12,872 nt of DNA from Acididesulfobacillus acetoxydans (GTDB lineage: Bacteria; Bacillota; Desulfitobacteriia; Desulfitobacteriales; Desulfitobacteriaceae), in assembly GCF_900016645.1 (NCBI RefSeq), contig NZ_CDGJ01000009.1; one strand, written 5' to 3'. The notes beneath the pieces were generated by a model. It was not told where the DNA came from and ran no database searches. It saw nothing but the letters and a program-made list of their open reading frames with translations. Positions 12,295-12,872 of the stretch are shown here, in pieces (within the stretch, counting starts at the first letter, position 1; every line of letters begins with the position of its first letter). Position numbers and translations under genes: made by a program.

Positions 12295-12872
12295 GTTATA
12301 GTTTCTCCAGGCGCTAATGATGTAACATTAGTTTCAATTCCTCATAGGCAGGCTATCGGCGGAATTTGCCTGAGATTGCCAGTGACTGGATAGGCAGTTT
12401 CAATTCCTCATAGGCAGGCTATCGGCTTCAGGATGCTGTGGAACGTAAGAATGCCAGTTTGGGTTTCAATTCCTCATAGGCAGGCTATCGGCAAATTTCG
12501 ATGCTGGAGAAGTGTTTGAAAAGGCATGTTTCAATTCCTCATAGGCAGGCTATCGGCCTTCGGTTGTGAGACGCTGGAAAAGGAGGGTTTTCATGGTTTC
12601 AATTCCTCATAGGCAGGCTATCGGCGATTCAAGAGTGAAGATTGATGAATCGAGGACCACGGTTTCAATTCCTCATAGGCAGGCTATCGGCAAATTCTCC
12701 CGCGCTTCCCTATATCGTGCCAGTTTGTTTCAATTCCTCATAGGCAGGCTATCGGCAGGTCTATGGCCCGGTACAAGCGGCCCGTATGAGAACAGTTTCA
12801 ATTCCTCATAGGCAGGCTATCGGCAGTTTTTGTGATTCTTCTGACAGTTCCCGGGCTTTAGTTTCAATTCCT

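Larger units (their letters stand above)
11677..12872 (-). CRISPR. CRISPR array, type III-B-like 30-nt repeats, at least 18 spacers
   Basis: Nineteen repeat units are present; the last is cut by the window edge at 12861. The 30-nt repeat begins GTTTCAATTCCTCATAGG and ends GGCTATCGGC on the plus strand. Repeats start at 11677, 11743, 11808, 11873, 11941, 12007, 12072, 12138, 12205, 12271, 12331, 12397, 12463, 12528, 12596, 12662, 12727, 12795 and 12861. The 18 spacers are 35-38 nt, all different. The complement strand ends in ATTGAAAC, the standard 8-nt crRNA 5' tag of this repeat family, so crRNAs are read on the minus strand, towards the cmr operon. The leader should lie to the right, outside the window. 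This fits the degenerate terminal repeat at the left end. In crRNA orientation a weak 4-bp stem (ATAG/CTAT) is possible. No cas6 is present here, so processing must come from elsewhere. Confidence 0.98.

Noticed and set aside
11801..12811. Open reading frames in the array encoding repeated QFLIGRLSA or FNSS units
   Set aside because: They are translations of the CRISPR repeat itself and change frame with spacer length.

Overview
The window carries a type III-B (Cmr) CRISPR-Cas locus. It has a complete cmr1-cmr2(cas10)-cmr3-CARF-cmr4-cmr5-cmr6 operon on the minus strand (10655 to 3001). At the right edge is a 30-nt-repeat CRISPR array (from 11677 past the end of the window) that is also read on the minus strand. 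No cas1, cas2 or cas6 is visible. Frequent TTG and GTG starts, strong GGAGG-type ribosome binding sites, moderate-to-high GC, an IS256-type end and a Rad3/DinG-like helicase remnant suggest a Firmicute, probably an anaerobic, Peptococcaceae- or Moorella-like Clostridium. That placement is an inference.

Layout. Positions 1-350 are the right part of an IS256-family element (transposase C-terminus plus inverted-repeat end). It abuts the 5' end of a broken acyltransferase-3 gene on the minus strand (351-510). Positions 511-1332 hold no intact gene: there is a frameshifted Thr/Pro-rich reading frame and several inverted repeats. Positions 1333-1790 hold the C-terminal stub of a DinG/Rad3-like helicase on the minus strand, with part of its 3' end duplicated as a 30-bp direct repeat. 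A good sigma-70-type promoter (1771-1799) then drives a two-gene operon: an Lrp/AsnC regulator and a LysE-family exporter. This operon converges on the 3' end of cmr6. The cmr operon fills 3001-10655, its genes overlapping or nearly touching. From 10656 to 11676 lie the cmr leader region, an IS110-family transposase remnant and a frameshifted AT-hook reading frame. The array follows.

How the genes work together. Cmr1 and Cmr3-6 with Cas10 form the crRNA-guided RNA-targeting complex; Cmr4 keeps its catalytic Asp in the VDLPIQRE motif. Cas10/Cmr2 lacks an N-terminal HD nuclease domain but keeps the GGDD cyclase motif, so the expected output is cyclic oligoadenylate. The receiver is most likely the CARF protein encoded between cmr3 and cmr4. 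It has no HEPN motif, and its C-terminal half looks compatible with a RelE-type mRNA-nuclease fold. The most unusual feature is Cmr6, which has a cold-shock-domain-like N-terminal OB fold, a Gly/Arg-rich linker and an acidic Gln-Glu repeat insertion inside the RAMP core.
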